Assembly (NCBI RefSeq): GCF_024347495.1
Contig: NZ_AP025490.1
Span: forward strand, 372,001 to 436,000
Direction: 5' to 3'
DNA: 64,000 nucleotides
Origin: Vibrio gallaecicus
GTDB lineage: Bacteria > Pseudomonadota > Gammaproteobacteria > Enterobacterales > Vibrionaceae
The first letter of the stretch is position 1. Each line of letters starts with the position of its first letter. The notes below the pieces were generated by a model. That model saw nothing but the letters and a program-made list of their open reading frames with translations. It was not told where the DNA came from and made no database searches. Below are positions 46,518-56,829 of this stretch, piece after piece. Made by a program: the position numbers and the translations under genes.

Positions 46518-49097
46518 TTACGCACTAATCTCATCCTTACGAGCACGTCTTCTTTGATTCATCGCTAAGCCAATTAAAATTAGCAATGCTGGTAAAAATA
46601 CCCATTCTTTCATTGGTCTTTCAGCTGGTTGGATGATGGATTTAATTTCCCAATCAAAATCAATACCAGACGCTTCTGCTGGGCTACCAAATTCAACCAT
46701 ATCAACAATCATCTTGCCGTCAGTTTCCGTTAGCATTAACCCCATTGATGCGATTCGGTCATTCGCTGTTATCGCTGAATCTTCAAATGGAAGACGAACG
46801 GTTTTCTCAGAATAGTCACCTTCTAAGTTTTCACCACCAATTCTTAACTCAAGTGATTGTCCCACAGAAAGATTTTCAGTGATTTGAGCAATCTCAACTC
46901 CTGGAGAAAGAACTTTAGCTGGGTACACCATGTCCCACCAGAAGCCAGGGCGGAAGAATGTGAAAGTAAGTGCGATCAGAAGGATCGTTTCCCACCATTT
47001 ATTCTTCGTAAACCACCAACCTTGTGTTGCTGCTGCAAAAATAAGGACAGCTGTAACTGATGAGAAAATTGTGAGTGCTAAGTGCCACCAAGAATCAATG
47101 CCCATCAATAGCAGTTGAGTATTGAATATGAACATGAATGGTAAAATCGCGGTTCGGATATCGTAGGTAAAGCCTTGGATACCGGTACGAATTGGATCTG
47201 ATTTCGCGATAGCAGCAGCTGCAAATGCGGCTAAACCAACGGGTGGAGTATCATCAGCTAGAATACCGAAATAGAACACAAATAAGTGAACCGCAATCAG
47301 TGGGATGATTAAGCCATGTGCGGCACCTAGAGTTACGATAACTGGAGCCATTAGAGTCGATACAACAATATAGTTTGCTGTAGTGGGTAGACCCATACCT
47401 AAGATCAGGCTGATAACCGCTGTGAACAGAAGCATAAGAATGATGCTTCCGCCTGAGATAAACTCAACGAAATCAGTCATTACAAGTCCAATACCTGTTA
47501 GCGTTACTACGCCAACAACAGTACCTGCCGCCGCTGTCGCTACACCGATACCGATCATGTTTCTCGCACCAGACACTAAGCTTTCAGCAAGGTCGATAAA
47601 TCCGGCTTTAGTTTGGGTCGCAAGATCATCTGACTTGTTCATTAATGCCATTAATGGACGTTGTGTAATCAAGATAAAGATCATGAATACTGTTGCCCAA
47701 AATGCCGATAAGCCTGGAGAGAAACGTTCAACGGTTAGACACCAAACCAGTACTACGATAGGCAATAAAAAGTGAAGACCAGATTTTACTGTCGGACCTG
47801 GTTCAGGAACTTCAGTTAGGTTTTCATCGATTTCGAGTCCGCCTTCAACTGCATACTTCGCTGATACTCGAACTAAAGCAACGTACGAAATTAGTAGAGC
47901 AACCGTTACGATAGGTGTAGCAGCATCGCCGAATACATCTTTTGTCCAACCAACACCGTAGTATACAGCAGCGCTTATTACACATAAGCCTAGAATAGTG
48001 CCAGTGAACGACAGTAAGCTTTGAACAATAGTTGGTGTACGACGACGAGGAAGTCCTGTCATACCTGCTTTACATGCTTCTAAGTGAACAATGTAAATCA
48101 GTGCAATATAAGAAATTAAAGCAGGAAGTAGAGCCGCTTTAATAACTTCAACGTATGAGATGCCTACGTATTCAACCATTAAGAATGCAGCAGCACCCAT
48201 GATTGGTGGTGTTAATTGACCATTAGTTGAAGCGGCAACTTCTACAGCGCCCGCTTTTTCACCGGAAAAACCCACACGTTTCATGAGTGGAATGGTAAAA
48301 GTACCGGTTGTTACTACGTTAGCAATCGATGAGCCAGAAACCAAACCAGACAGACCTGAAGCTACAACCGCTGCTTTTGCAGGGCCGCCTTTCATGTGTC
48401 CAAGTAGAGAAAATGCGACTTTAATGAAGTATGCACCAGCACCTGCTCGCTCTAGCATTGCACCGAAAAGTACAAACAAGAATACGAAAGAAGTAGAAAC
48501 ACCGAGAGCGACACCAAATACACCTTCTGTCGTCAGCCATAGATGAGACATTGCTTTGTTTAAGCTTGCGCCTTTATGAGCAATGACATCTGGCATATGA
48601 GGACCGCCAAATGTGTATAGCAAGAATACGGCAGCTACCACCATCAGCGGTGGACCTAAAGCTCGACGAGTCGCTTCTAAAAGAAGCACCATACCTGTTA
48701 CTGCAGCAACAATATCAAAAGTGGTTGGAGCACCAGAACGACCGGCAAGCTCTGTGTAAAAAATATAGATATACGCTGCGGAGAAACTGCCGGCTAAAGC
48801 TAATATCCAATCCATCGCAGGGATACGGTCTCGCGGGGAGTTTTTTAACGCCGGATAAGCGGTAAATGCTAGGAAAATAGCGAAAGTTAAATGAATGGAA
48901 CGAGCTTCAGTGTCATTTAAAATAGCAAAGTCGAATATAAACGGCAGCGGTGATGCGTACCAAAGTTGGAATAATGACCAACATAAAGGCACAAACCATA
49001 AAATACGACCTTGTAAGCCGCTTGGGCTACGTGCACCAGTGTCGGACTGTGCCACCATTTCTTGCACATCTGAAGACGGTGAAGTTGTCTGCGTCAT
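46518..49097 (-). CDS. TRAP transporter fused permease (DctQM type, TAXI-associated)
   Basis: This 859-residue inner-membrane protein fuses the small (4 TM) and large (12 TM) TRAP permease subunits, as is normal with TAXI-type binding proteins. The large-subunit signature is visible in GGPAKAAVVASGLSGLVSGSSIANVVTTGTFTIPLMKR, then TNGQLTPPIMGAAAFLM and LGMGLPTTANYIV. The C-terminal 130 residues carry a PDZ-like extra domain before a last membrane segment. It uses an ion gradient to import an organic acid or similar solute bound by the TAXI protein; the solute is unknown. The ATG at 49097 has AAGGA eight bases upstream. Confidence 0.93.
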   Translation of the reverse strand: MTQTTSPSSDVQEMVAQSDTGARSPSGLQGRILWFVPLCWSLFQLWYASPLPFIFDFAILNDTEARSIHLTFAIFLAFTAYPALKNSPRDRIPAMDWILALAGSFSAAYIYIFYTELAGRSGAPTTFDIVAAVTGMVLLLEATRRALGPPLMVVAAVFLLYTFGGPHMPDVIAHKGASLNKAMSHLWLTTEGVFGVALGVSTSFVFLFVLFGAMLERAGAGAYFIKVAFSLLGHMKGGPAKAAVVASGLSGLVSGSSIANVVTTGTFTIPLMKRVGFSGEKAGAVEVAASTNGQLTPPIMGAAAFLMVEYVGISYVEVIKAALLPALISYIALIYIVHLEACKAGMTGLPRRRTPTIVQSLLSFTGTILGLCVISAAVYYGVGWTKDVFGDAATPIVTVALLISYVALVRVSAKYAVEGGLEIDENLTEVPEPGPTVKSGLHFLLPIVVLVWCLTVERFSPGLSAFWATVFMIFILITQRPLMALMNKSDDLATQTKAGFIDLAESLVSGARNMIGIGVATAAAGTVVGVVTLTGIGLVMTDFVEFISGGSIILMLLFTAVISLILGMGLPTTANYIVVSTLMAPVIVTLGAAHGLIIPLIAVHLFVFYFGILADDTPPVGLAAFAAAAIAKSDPIRTGIQGFTYDIRTAILPFMFIFNTQLLLMGIDSWWHLALTIFSSVTAVLIFAAATQGWWFTKNKWWETILLIALTFTFFRPGFWWDMVYPAKVLSPGVEIAQITENLSVGQSLELRIGGENLEGDYSEKTVRLPFEDSAITANDRIASMGLMLTETDGKMIVDMVEFGSPAEASGIDFDWEIKSIIQPAERPMKEWVFLPALLILIGLAMNQRRRARKDEISA

Positions 49098-49301
49098 GTA
49101 CTTTATCCTTATTATTGATGGTCTCACCTATAAACAAAACAGCAGAACCTCTTAAGCATCTATTAGTGTAGTAAATAGATGGGAAAATGTGTTCTGGTTT
49201 TGATTTATCTTAGGCTTGAAACGAAGGTAAGTTATCCAAAATGGATTAACTTAAAGATTGTTTTCTTTTCACGCTGGTTACTTTTTGTTTTATAAAACGT
49301 G

Positions 49302-49335
49302 AAAAACCAATAAGGATGTTAACCACCCTTATTGG
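49302..49335 (-). terminator. Terminator or attenuator between TAXI binding-protein and permease genes
   Basis: On the minus strand CCAATAAGG pairs with CCTTATTGG (49307-49315 / 49327-49335), followed by TTTTT. Partial read-through would give more binding protein than permease, as TRAP systems need. Confidence 0.75.
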
Positions 49336-49355
49336 CTCGGTAGGCTAAAGCGTTA

Positions 49356-50324
49356 TTACTTTAGAAGACCTACTTCTTTGTAGTATTTTGCAGCGCCTGG
49401 GTGAAGAGGGATTGAAAGACCTGCTTTCACCATGTCTTCTTTCTTCAGGTTAGCAAATGCTGGATGTAGACGTTTGAACGTAGAGAAGTTTTCGAAAACT
49501 GCTTTTGCTACGTTGTACGCTGTCTCATCTGAAACATCTGTTGTTGTAACCATTGTCGCGGCTACACCAAAGCTGTTTACGTCGTTTTCTGTACCACGGT
49601 ACATGCCAGCTGGTACTGTGCTGTATGCGTAGTAAGGGTTTTCAGCAACGATTTCATCAATCTTAGGACCTGTAGCTGATACTAGCTTAGCGTCACATGA
49701 TGTTGTTGCTTCTTTGATTGATCCGTTCGGGTGACCAACCATGTAGATGAATGCGTCAATCTTGTTATCACAAAGAGCTTGTGAACGCTCAGAACCTTTC
49801 AGTTCAGAAGCTAGTTTGAAGCTGTCATTCGTCCAACCCATAGCGTCCATTACAACACCCATAGTTGCACGGTCACCAGAACCTGGGTTACCAATGTTTA
49901 CACGCTTACCTGCAAGGTCAGCAACATTGTTAATACCAGAGTCAGTACGAGCAATAATGTTGAATGGTTCTGTATGTAGAGAGAACATTGCGCGAAGTTT
50001 TTTGTACTCGCCTTGTTCTGCGAACTTACTTGTGCCGTTATAGCCGTGATATTGCCAGTCTGATTGAACAACACCAAAATCTAGTTCACCTGCGCGAATT
50101 GTATTTACGTTGTAAATAGAACCGCCTGTAGACTCAACAGAACAACGAATGTTGTGATCTTTACGACCTTTATTCACAAGCTTACAAATAGCACCACCAG
50201 TAGGGTAGTAAACACCTGTTACTGAACCAGTACCGATAGTGATGAACTCTTGAGCGTTAACCGCGCCAGCGCCCATTACAGCAGCTGCAATAGCGCCAAC
50301 TTTAATAAGTTTGGTAAATGCCAT
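49356..50324 (-). CDS. TAXI-family TRAP transporter periplasmic binding protein
   Basis: The 322-residue secreted protein has a signal peptide cut after AVNA (residue 24). It is of the TAXI family, with the hallmark ITIGTGSVTGVYYPTGGAICKLVNKG. It also has CSVESTGGSIYNVNTIRAGELDFGVVQSDW and AGKRVNIGNPGSGDRATMGVVMDAMGW. Relatives bind glutamate, aspartate or other carboxylates; the ligand is not predictable here. It leads the operon with the fused permease and Usp gene and has a structured leader and an upstream CRP-like site. Confidence 0.94.
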   Translation of the reverse strand: MAFTKLIKVGAIAAAVMGAGAVNAQEFITIGTGSVTGVYYPTGGAICKLVNKGRKDHNIRCSVESTGGSIYNVNTIRAGELDFGVVQSDWQYHGYNGTSKFAEQGEYKKLRAMFSLHTEPFNIIARTDSGINNVADLAGKRVNIGNPGSGDRATMGVVMDAMGWTNDSFKLASELKGSERSQALCDNKIDAFIYMVGHPNGSIKEATTSCDAKLVSATGPKIDEIVAENPYYAYSTVPAGMYRGTENDVNSFGVAATMVTTTDVSDETAYNVAKAVFENFSTFKRLHPAFANLKKEDMVKAGLSIPLHPGAAKYYKEVGLLK

Positions 50325-50688
50325 GAATTTCCCTTCCTTTATTCATTATTAACCCTGAAGTAAGTGTAGTTACTTCTGGAGTTTCCTATTTGGAAACGGC
50401 ACCTTTTTCAATCCATCTGTTGAAAAAGTGGCTGAATAGTATCAAAAAAATGGCACAAAATTACTCAATTGTTAAAACATATAGCGGAAAAGTCTAAGGG
50501 ATGCTGCATGAATATTATACGAATTTTATCATTATGTATTTTTAAATCAGTAGGTTAGTTTGTTTATGGTAGGTGTTTTCGAATAGTCTAGGATGTGATT
50601 TGGATCACGGTGATAATGAGTAGCCGTGATCCATTAAAATAGTAAATAGAGGTGTGAAGTTATGAACTTAGTGACTGTTCACTACGTG
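50325..50688. promoter_or_regulatory. 364-bp region between the TAXI gene and argR: structured leader and CRP-like site
   Basis: No gene is seen. On the minus strand, toward the TAXI gene, are three successive hairpins: 50401-50430, 50381-50397 and 50357-50376. A TATAAT (complement of 50514-50519) could be the -10. A CRP-like site lies at 50594-50609. A 10-bp inverted repeat (50601-50610 / 50624-50633) overlaps one CRP arm and may act as the argR terminator, although it lacks a T-run. Confidence 0.6.
50594..50609. promoter_or_regulatory. Candidate CRP-cAMP site upstream of the TRAP operon
   Basis: TGTGA-N6-TCACG matches 9 of 10 arm positions of the CRP consensus. If the TATAAT on the minus strand at 50514-50519 is used, the site is centred about 94 bp upstream of the transcript start. 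Confidence 0.55.
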
Positions 50689-51159
50689 TTAGCCTGCGTA
50701 TTCAAATAGCTCGCATACCGAATCAAATAGTTGCTTCGTTGTCACGGCCAAAGTAGGAGTGATAAAGATAGTATCGTCACCAGCGACTACACCAAGGATT
50801 CCTTCTGACTTCCCTAAAGAGTCCAGTAATCGAGCAATTAATTGTGCAGCACCAGGGCCGGTATGGATAACAACTAAAGCGGCATTATGGTCAATATCGA
50901 GAACTAATTCACGTAAAGAACTTGAAACAGTAGGGACACCAAGCTCTGCTGGTAAGCAATACACCATTTCCATTTTTGCATTACGAGTTCGAACAGCCCC
51001 AAATTTGGTAAGCATGCGCGATACTTTTGATTGGTTGATGCTTTCAAAGCCTTCTAGCTTAAGAGCATCGACGATTTCACCTTGAGAGCCAAAACGCTCT
51101 TCTTTTAGTAAAGATTTAAAAGCGCGAACTAAAGTGTCTTGTTTTTCTGTATTGCGCAT
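50689..51159 (-). CDS. argR: Arginine repressor ArgR
   Basis: ArgR is the hexameric repressor of arginine biosynthesis with arginine as co-repressor. The 156-residue protein has the N-terminal winged helix ([31 protein letters not shown]). The C-terminal arginine-binding and oligomerisation domain includes [37 protein letters not shown]. Length equals E. coli ArgR. It is divergent from mdh, as in E. coli. TGCAT-type half-sites just upstream (51190-51215) may be its own ARG boxes. Confidence 0.97.
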   Translation of the reverse strand: MRNTEKQDTLVRAFKSLLKEERFGSQGEIVDALKLEGFESINQSKVSRMLTKFGAVRTRNAKMEMVYCLPAELGVPTVSSSLRELVLDIDHNAALVVIHTGPGAAQLIARLLDSLGKSEGILGVVAGDDTIFITPTLAVTTKQLFDSVCELFEYAG

Positions 51160-51491
51160 GGTGGCTTCTTATTCGTTAACATAAATATTGTGCATATTTT
51201 CGCATACATATGCAGTTTCCGCCAAGTTTACATATCAAATTGTTAGTTGTGTCACTGTAAAAAACTAATGGTCAATCGTGCTGTTAGAGCATATTTCTTT
51301 TGTTATTTCAGGTGATTATTCTCATAATGCAGATGCTCTGTGTAGCACGGTTTTATTGACTTGCGCGAGGTCGCAAAGATAGCGTTAATTGATTGTAATC
51401 ATTTTGTGATTACTATAGTTTTCTAACTTAATTAGCTCATTTTATACCCTACAAAAATCTTATAAGAGATAAGTTCTCAAGGAGAATAACA
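51160..51491. promoter_or_regulatory. 332-bp divergent control region of argR and mdh
   Basis: The argR side holds loosely palindromic TGCATATTTTCGCA-type sequence (51193-51215), a candidate ARG box. The mdh side holds an ArcA-like direct repeat (51384-51398), a perfect inverted repeat GTAATCA-N5-TGATTAC (51395-51413), and a -10-like TATACC (51443-51448). No gene is seen. Confidence 0.55.
51384..51398 (+). promoter_or_regulatory. Candidate ArcA-P box upstream of mdh
   Basis: GTTAATTGATTGTAA matches the E. coli ArcA consensus GTTAATTAAATGTTA at 12 of 15 positions. Repression of mdh by ArcA under low oxygen is known in E. coli. Confidence 0.45.
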
Positions 51492-52427
51492 ATGAAAGTA
51501 GCTGTTATTGGTGCCGCTGGTGGCATCGGTCAAGCCCTAGCCCTACTACTTAAAAACCGCCTCCCTGCCGGTTCTGATTTAGCTTTATACGATATTGCAC
51601 CTGTTACACCGGGTGTTGCTGCTGATCTTAGTCATATCCCAACACCTGTTTCGATCAAAGGTTATGCAGGTGAAGATCCAACTCCAGCGCTAGAAGGTGC
51701 TGATGTTGTGCTTATCTCTGCTGGTGTTGCTCGTAAGCCAGGAATGGATCGTGCCGATCTTTTCAACGTAAATGCAGGTATCGTAAAGTCTTTAGCTGAA
51801 AAGATTGCTGTTACTTGTCCTACAGCTTGCGTTGGTATCATTACTAACCCAGTAAACACAACGGTTCCAATTGCTGCTGAAGTTTTAAAGAAAGCTGGTG
51901 TTTACGATAAGCGTCGTTTATTCGGTATTACCACTCTTGATGTTATCCGTTCAGAAACGTTCGTTGCTGAATTGAAAGATAAAGATCCAAGCGATATCCG
52001 TGTACCTGTTATCGGTGGTCACTCTGGTGTGACAATTCTTCCTCTTCTATCTCAAGTTGAAGGCGTAGAGTTTACGGCTGAAGAAGTTGCAGCATTAACT
52101 AAGCGTATTCAAAACGCTGGTACTGAAGTCGTTGAAGCAAAAGCTGGTGGCGGTAGTGCAACATTATCAATGGGTCAGGCTGCTTGTCGTTTTGGTCTTG
52201 CATTAGTGAAAGCACTGCAAGGTGAAGAAAACGTAATTGAATGTGCATATGTAGAAGGTGCAGGTGAACATGCTCCTTTCTTCGCACAACCAGTGAAACT
52301 AGGTAAAGATGGCGCAGAAGCTATTCTTAGCTACGGTGAACTGAGCGATTTCGAAAAGTCATCACTTGATAGCATGCTTGAAACACTAAATGGCGATATT
52401 AAAATCGGTGTTGAGTTTGCTAAATAA
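51492..52427 (+). CDS. mdh: Malate dehydrogenase (NAD)
   Basis: Mdh interconverts malate and oxaloacetate in the TCA cycle. The 311-residue protein aligns with E. coli Mdh over its whole length. It has the NAD loop [16 protein letters not shown] (residues 5-20), the substrate loop [15 protein letters not shown] with its arginines, [12 protein letters not shown], and the catalytic His in [18 protein letters not shown] lies before the ATG. A strong terminator follows. Confidence 0.98.
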   Translation: MKVAVIGAAGGIGQALALLLKNRLPAGSDLALYDIAPVTPGVAADLSHIPTPVSIKGYAGEDPTPALEGADVVLISAGVARKPGMDRADLFNVNAGIVKSLAEKIAVTCPTACVGIITNPVNTTVPIAAEVLKKAGVYDKRRLFGITTLDVIRSETFVAELKDKDPSDIRVPVIGGHSGVTILPLLSQVEGVEFTAEEVAALTKRIQNAGTEVVEAKAGGGSATLSMGQAACRFGLALVKALQGEENVIECAYVEGAGEHAPFFAQPVKLGKDGAEAILSYGELSDFEKSSLDSMLETLNGDIKIGVEFAK

Positions 52428-52463
52428 GTAAGACTAAGCCGTTTTAAGCTTCATCTAATAAAC

Positions 52464-52492
52464 AAAAAGCCGCTCATTGAGCGGCTTTTTTA
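52464..52492 (+). terminator. mdh intrinsic terminator
   Basis: The 12-bp stem AAAAAGCCGCTC / GAGCGGCTTTTT (52464-52475 / 52479-52490) has a 3-nt loop and ends in a T-run. Confidence 0.9.
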
Positions 52493-52536
52493 ATGTTTAT
52501 GGTTAAGCAATTTGTGATTACTATATAAATTATTAG

Positions 52537-52576
52537 TCCTATATAAAGCAGAAACGTAATGCAGCTTTATATAGGA
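52537..52576. repeat. 13-bp inverted repeat between mdh and ispB
   Basis: TCCTATATAAAGC (52537-52549) pairs with GCTTTATATAGGA (52564-52576) around a 14-nt loop. The loop and the right flank share a near-duplicate, GAAACGTAATGCAGC / GGAACGTAATTCAGC (52551-52565 / 52574-52588). It lies just beyond the ispB stop and could be part of its terminator or a small mobile-repeat relic. Confidence 0.65.
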
Positions 52577-52611
52577 ACGTAATTCAGCGCCATCTAAGAA
52601 GTTAGTCTGCT

Positions 52612-53583
52612 TTATTTAGAGCGTTTCACTGCAAGGTGGGCTAGGGTAACCAAAGCTTCTTTATATTCAGATTCAGGAAGTACAGAAAGCTCTTGTATAG
52701 CTTTATCTGCTTCTTCATACGCTTTCTGAGTTGTGTACTCTAGAGACCCGGTCGCATCCATAGCCGCGAGAATTTCAGTCAGTTTATCCATGCCATTCGC
52801 TTTCTCGATAGCTTCACGAATCATGCTAGATTGCTCTGGGGTGCCATTATGCATCGCATATAAAAGTGGCAGTGTTGGTTTGCCTTCAGCAAGGTCATCC
52901 CCAACATTTTTCCCCATTTCTTTACCATCAGCAGTATAGTCCATCACATCGTCAATCAGCTGGAATGCAGTACCAAGGTATTTTCCGTAATTCTGCATTG
53001 CAGTTTCAATCTCAGGGGAAGATTCAGTAAGAATCGCACCAATCTGAGTCGCAGCTTCAAACAGTCTAGCGGTTTTAGAATAAATAACTTGCATGTAGCT
53101 TTCTTCGGTTACATCTGGGTTATTACAGTTCATCAACTGCTGAACCTCACCCTCAGCAATTACATTTACCGCTTCACTCATGAGATCAAGGATCTTTAAA
53201 GATCCTAGCTTTGTCATCATTTGGAATGAGCGCGTATAAATGAAATCACCAACTAAAACACTGGCTGCATTGCCAAAGGCTGCATTAGCAGTGGCTTTAC
53301 CGCGACGCATGTCAGATTCATCAACCACATCATCATGAAGTAATGTGGCAGTATGAATAAATTCAATAAACGCGGCTGAGGTAGTGTGTGCTTCTCCTTG
53401 GTAACCAAGAGCACGAGCTGACAAGATTGCAAGCAATGGGCGTAGGCGTTTACCACCGCCACTTACGATATAAAAACCGAGCTGATTGATTAAACTTACG
53501 TCAGAATTTAGTTGAGCTTGAATTGTTTTATCTACTTTTGCCATATCATCGGCAGTAAGCGCTTGGATAGCTTTAAAATCCAT
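52612..53583 (-). CDS. ispB: Octaprenyl diphosphate synthase
   Basis: IspB makes the C40 side chain of ubiquinone and menaquinone from FPP and IPP. The 323-residue protein equals E. coli IspB in length. It has the first aspartate-rich motif LLHDDVVDESDMRRGK (about residues 82-97) and the second, QLIDDVMDYTADGKEMGKNVGDDLAEGKPTLPL. GGGKRLRP near residue 43 binds diphosphate. It is divergent from rplU-rpmA as in E. coli. Confidence 0.97.
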   Translation of the reverse strand: MDFKAIQALTADDMAKVDKTIQAQLNSDVSLINQLGFYIVSGGGKRLRPLLAILSARALGYQGEAHTTSAAFIEFIHTATLLHDDVVDESDMRRGKATANAAFGNAASVLVGDFIYTRSFQMMTKLGSLKILDLMSEAVNVIAEGEVQQLMNCNNPDVTEESYMQVIYSKTARLFEAATQIGAILTESSPEIETAMQNYGKYLGTAFQLIDDVMDYTADGKEMGKNVGDDLAEGKPTLPLLYAMHNGTPEQSSMIREAIEKANGMDKLTEILAAMDATGSLEYTTQKAYEEADKAIQELSVLPESEYKEALVTLAHLAVKRSK

Positions 53584-53740
53584 TATTCATCCGGCTGAGG
53601 TTAGAACCTGTAAGGCTTATTCATTATATTTAATTAACGAATGATACACTAAAAAACGTTGATTAATACATCACTTAAGGGCATGATTGCGGCACTTTTC
53701 TTTGGCGAACATGTTTTCGCCAATATTTTAAAAATATGGC

Positions 53741-53769
53741 TTGTCATAGCGTCATGGTTCCAGTAGAAT
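53741..53769 (+). promoter_or_regulatory. rplU-rpmA promoter
   Basis: TTGTCA (53741-53746), a 17-nt spacer and TAGAAT (53764-53769) form a near-consensus promoter. An AT-rich upstream stretch (53721-53738) resembles an UP element, and a GC-rich discriminator (CTGCGCCC) follows, as expected for ribosomal promoters. Confidence 0.75.
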
Positions 53770-53851
53770 CTGCGCCCTATTGATTAGTTTAGCGCACACC
53801 CGAGTTGTACAATTAACAACCATAGGCTGTGCGGAAAAAGCGGAGTAAAAT

Positions 53852-54163
53852 ATGTACGCTGTTTTCCAATCTGGTGGTAAACAACACCGTGTAAGCGAAG
53901 GTCAAACTCTTCGTTTAGAGAAATTAGACGTTGAAACTGGTGCAACTGTAGAATTTGATAAAGTTCTTCTTGTTGCTAACGGCGAAGAAATCGCTGTTGG
54001 TGCACCTCTTGTTGAAGGTGGTAAAGTTACTGCGGAAGTAGTACAACACGGTCGTGGCGATAAAGTAAAAATCGTTAAGTTCCGTCGTCGTAAGCACTCT
54101 CGTAAGCAAGCTGGTCACCGTCAGTGGTTCACAGAAGTGAAAATCACTGGCATTAACGCTTAA
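53852..54163 (+). CDS. rplU: 50S ribosomal protein L21
   Basis: L21 is a 23S rRNA-binding protein of the large subunit. The 103-residue protein starts [14 protein letters not shown] and ends [18 protein letters not shown], which is characteristic. Codon use is strongly biased (CGT, GTT, GGT), as for all ribosomal genes. It is followed by rpmA after 19 bases. Confidence 0.99.
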   Translation: MYAVFQSGGKQHRVSEGQTLRLEKLDVETGATVEFDKVLLVANGEEIAVGAPLVEGGKVTAEVVQHGRGDKVKIVKFRRRKHSRKQAGHRQWFTEVKITGINA

Positions 54164-54182
54164 GTATTAGGAGAGTTTAACA

Positions 54183-54440
54183 ATGGCACATAAAAAAGCT
54201 GGCGGTTCTACTAATAACGGCCGCGATTCAGAAAGCAAACGTCTTGGTGTTAAGCGTTTTGGTGGTGAATCTGTTCTTGCAGGTAACATCATCGTTCGTC
54301 AACGTGGTACTAAGTTCCACGCTGGCACAAACGTTGGCATCGGTAAAGACCATACTCTTTTCGCTCTTACTGAAGGTAAAGTGAAATTTGCAGTAAAAGG
54401 TCCTAAAAACCGTAAATTCGTAAGCATCGAAGCTGAGTAA
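54183..54440 (+). CDS. rpmA: 50S ribosomal protein L27
   Basis: L27 reaches into the peptidyl-transferase centre of the ribosome with its N-terminal tail. The 85-residue protein starts [29 protein letters not shown], the gamma-proteobacterial form without a cleavable extension. It has [32 protein letters not shown] lies before the ATG. It is co-transcribed with rplU and followed by a terminator. Confidence 0.99.
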   Translation: MAHKKAGGSTNNGRDSESKRLGVKRFGGESVLAGNIIVRQRGTKFHAGTNVGIGKDHTLFALTEGKVKFAVKGPKNRKFVSIEAE

Positions 54441-54489
54441 TCTAATCTTTAATTAGATTATAATTACAGTAGCTTTTAAGCTGAATTCA

Positions 54490-54518
54490 AAAGCCCTGCC
54501 GATTCGGTGGGGTTTTTT
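54490..54518 (+). terminator. rplU-rpmA terminator
   Basis: The stem CCCTGCCG / CGGTGGGG (with G-T pairs) has a 3-nt loop and is followed by TTTTTT. Confidence 0.82.
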
Positions 54519-54552
54519 ATTTATAGCGGGAATAAAAAAGCAGATACTTTTT

Positions 54553-54584
54553 GCTTAGAGCTTAGAGCTTAGAGCTTAGAGCTT
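54553..54584 (+). repeat. Heptanucleotide tandem repeat (GCTTAGA)x4
   Basis: Four perfect copies of GCTTAGA (54553-54580) are followed by a partial GCTT. It lies 178-209 bp upstream of obgE, outside any gene. Confidence 0.95.
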
Positions 54585-54758
54585 GAACATGAACTATAGC
54601 TATAAAGTTAAGTTTTGTTTGATGAAGTAAAGAGTGGCTTCTTATTTGTTCCTTATTGCAGGTTGGTCGAAGATCTTAGGTGATCGATCTAAATACGGAT
54701 CTGCTAGAATTTATATCAGTCCCTCGCGATTGATATCGCAACGCACAGTGCGGAGTAA

Positions 54759-55934
<1,176 letters not shown>

Positions 55935-55951
55935 TCATTAGTTAATTAAAG

Positions 55952-55980
55952 AAAGCCGCAATGTAAATTGCGGTTTTTTT
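55952..55980 (+). terminator. obgE intrinsic terminator
   Basis: The stem AAAGCCGCAAT / ATTGCGGTTTT (one G-T pair; 55952-55962 / 55967-55977) has a 4-nt loop and a T-run. Confidence 0.85.
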
Positions 55981-56058
55981 GTATCTAAATCATGTTGAAG
56001 CGGTTGGTTTTCGTGCAAAATCGATCTCTGAAATTTATTAGCCTATGGGAAGGAAATC

Positions 56059-56829
56059 ATGGCATCGAAACAAAGGGCGATTTCTCGATTAGTCGCTCAA
56101 TCAGGACAAATGCTTCTGGCTCATGGAGCAGAGAGTACACTCGTTGGGGATATAATGCGCCGTATTGGGTTAGCGAGTGGCGTGAAGGAAGTTGAAGTAG
56201 CGTTATCTGCTAATGCACTCGTTGTGACAACCGTTATGGATGATCATTGCATAACGACCACAAGAAGTTGTGCAGACCGCGGTATTAATATGTCTGTTAT
56301 TACGCAAATTCAGCGTATTTGTATCATGCTGGAAAAAGGGATCTTGGATAGATCTCTCGCTCAAGAAAAACTTGATGCAATTAGCCCTGCTCGTTATAAC
56401 CGATGGATTGTTGTAGTCATGATCGGCCTTTCATGTGCTTCATTTAGCAGGCTTGCTGGTGGTGATTGGCATGTATTTATGATGACGTTCTTGGCTTCTG
56501 CATGTGGAATGATTGTTAGACAAGAAATTGGTCATCGCCATTTCAATCCATTCATGAACTTTGCTGTCACAGCATTTGTGACGACTGTCATTTCAGCTCA
56601 GGCTGTACTTCATCAGATTGGAGATCAGCCCACTATTGTTATGGCTTCTTCCGTTCTGATGCTTGTGCCAGGTTTCCCTCTTATTAATTCTGTTGCCGAT
56701 ATGTTGAAGGGCCACATTAATATGGGGATTGCACGTTTTACGATGGCGAGTCTACTGACTCTTGCTACGAGCTTAGGCATTGTAGCGGCAATGAATATCT
56801 CAGGTGTGTTTGGATGGGTGGGGCAATGA
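56059..56829 (+). CDS. yjjP: YjjP, ThrE-family threonine/serine exporter subunit (large)
   Basis: This 256-residue protein has the N-terminal soluble domain of the ThrE/DUF1212 family (ISRLVAQSGQMLLAHGAESTLVGDIMRR...). About five membrane segments follow. In E. coli YjjP with YjjB has been linked to dicarboxylate (succinate) export, while ThrE relatives export threonine and serine; the substrate here is open. The motif VLMLVPGFPLINSVADMLKG is typical. GGAAGG lies before the ATG. It overlaps yjjB (ATGA). Confidence 0.88.
   Translation: MASKQRAISRLVAQSGQMLLAHGAESTLVGDIMRRIGLASGVKEVEVALSANALVVTTVMDDHCITTTRSCADRGINMSVITQIQRICIMLEKGILDRSLAQEKLDAISPARYNRWIVVVMIGLSCASFSRLAGGDWHVFMMTFLASACGMIVRQEIGHRHFNPFMNFAVTAFVTTVISAQAVLHQIGDQPTIVMASSVLMLVPGFPLINSVADMLKGHINMGIARFTMASLLTLATSLGIVAAMNISGVFGWVGQ

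Noticed and set aside
48283..49171. Plus-strand open frames within and before the TRAP permease gene
   Set aside because: They are antisense shadows of a hydrophobic coding sequence without ribosome sites or protein-like composition.
54553..54584. CRISPR array
   Set aside because: The repeat unit is only 7 bp with no spacers and no cas genes nearby; it is a simple tandem repeat.
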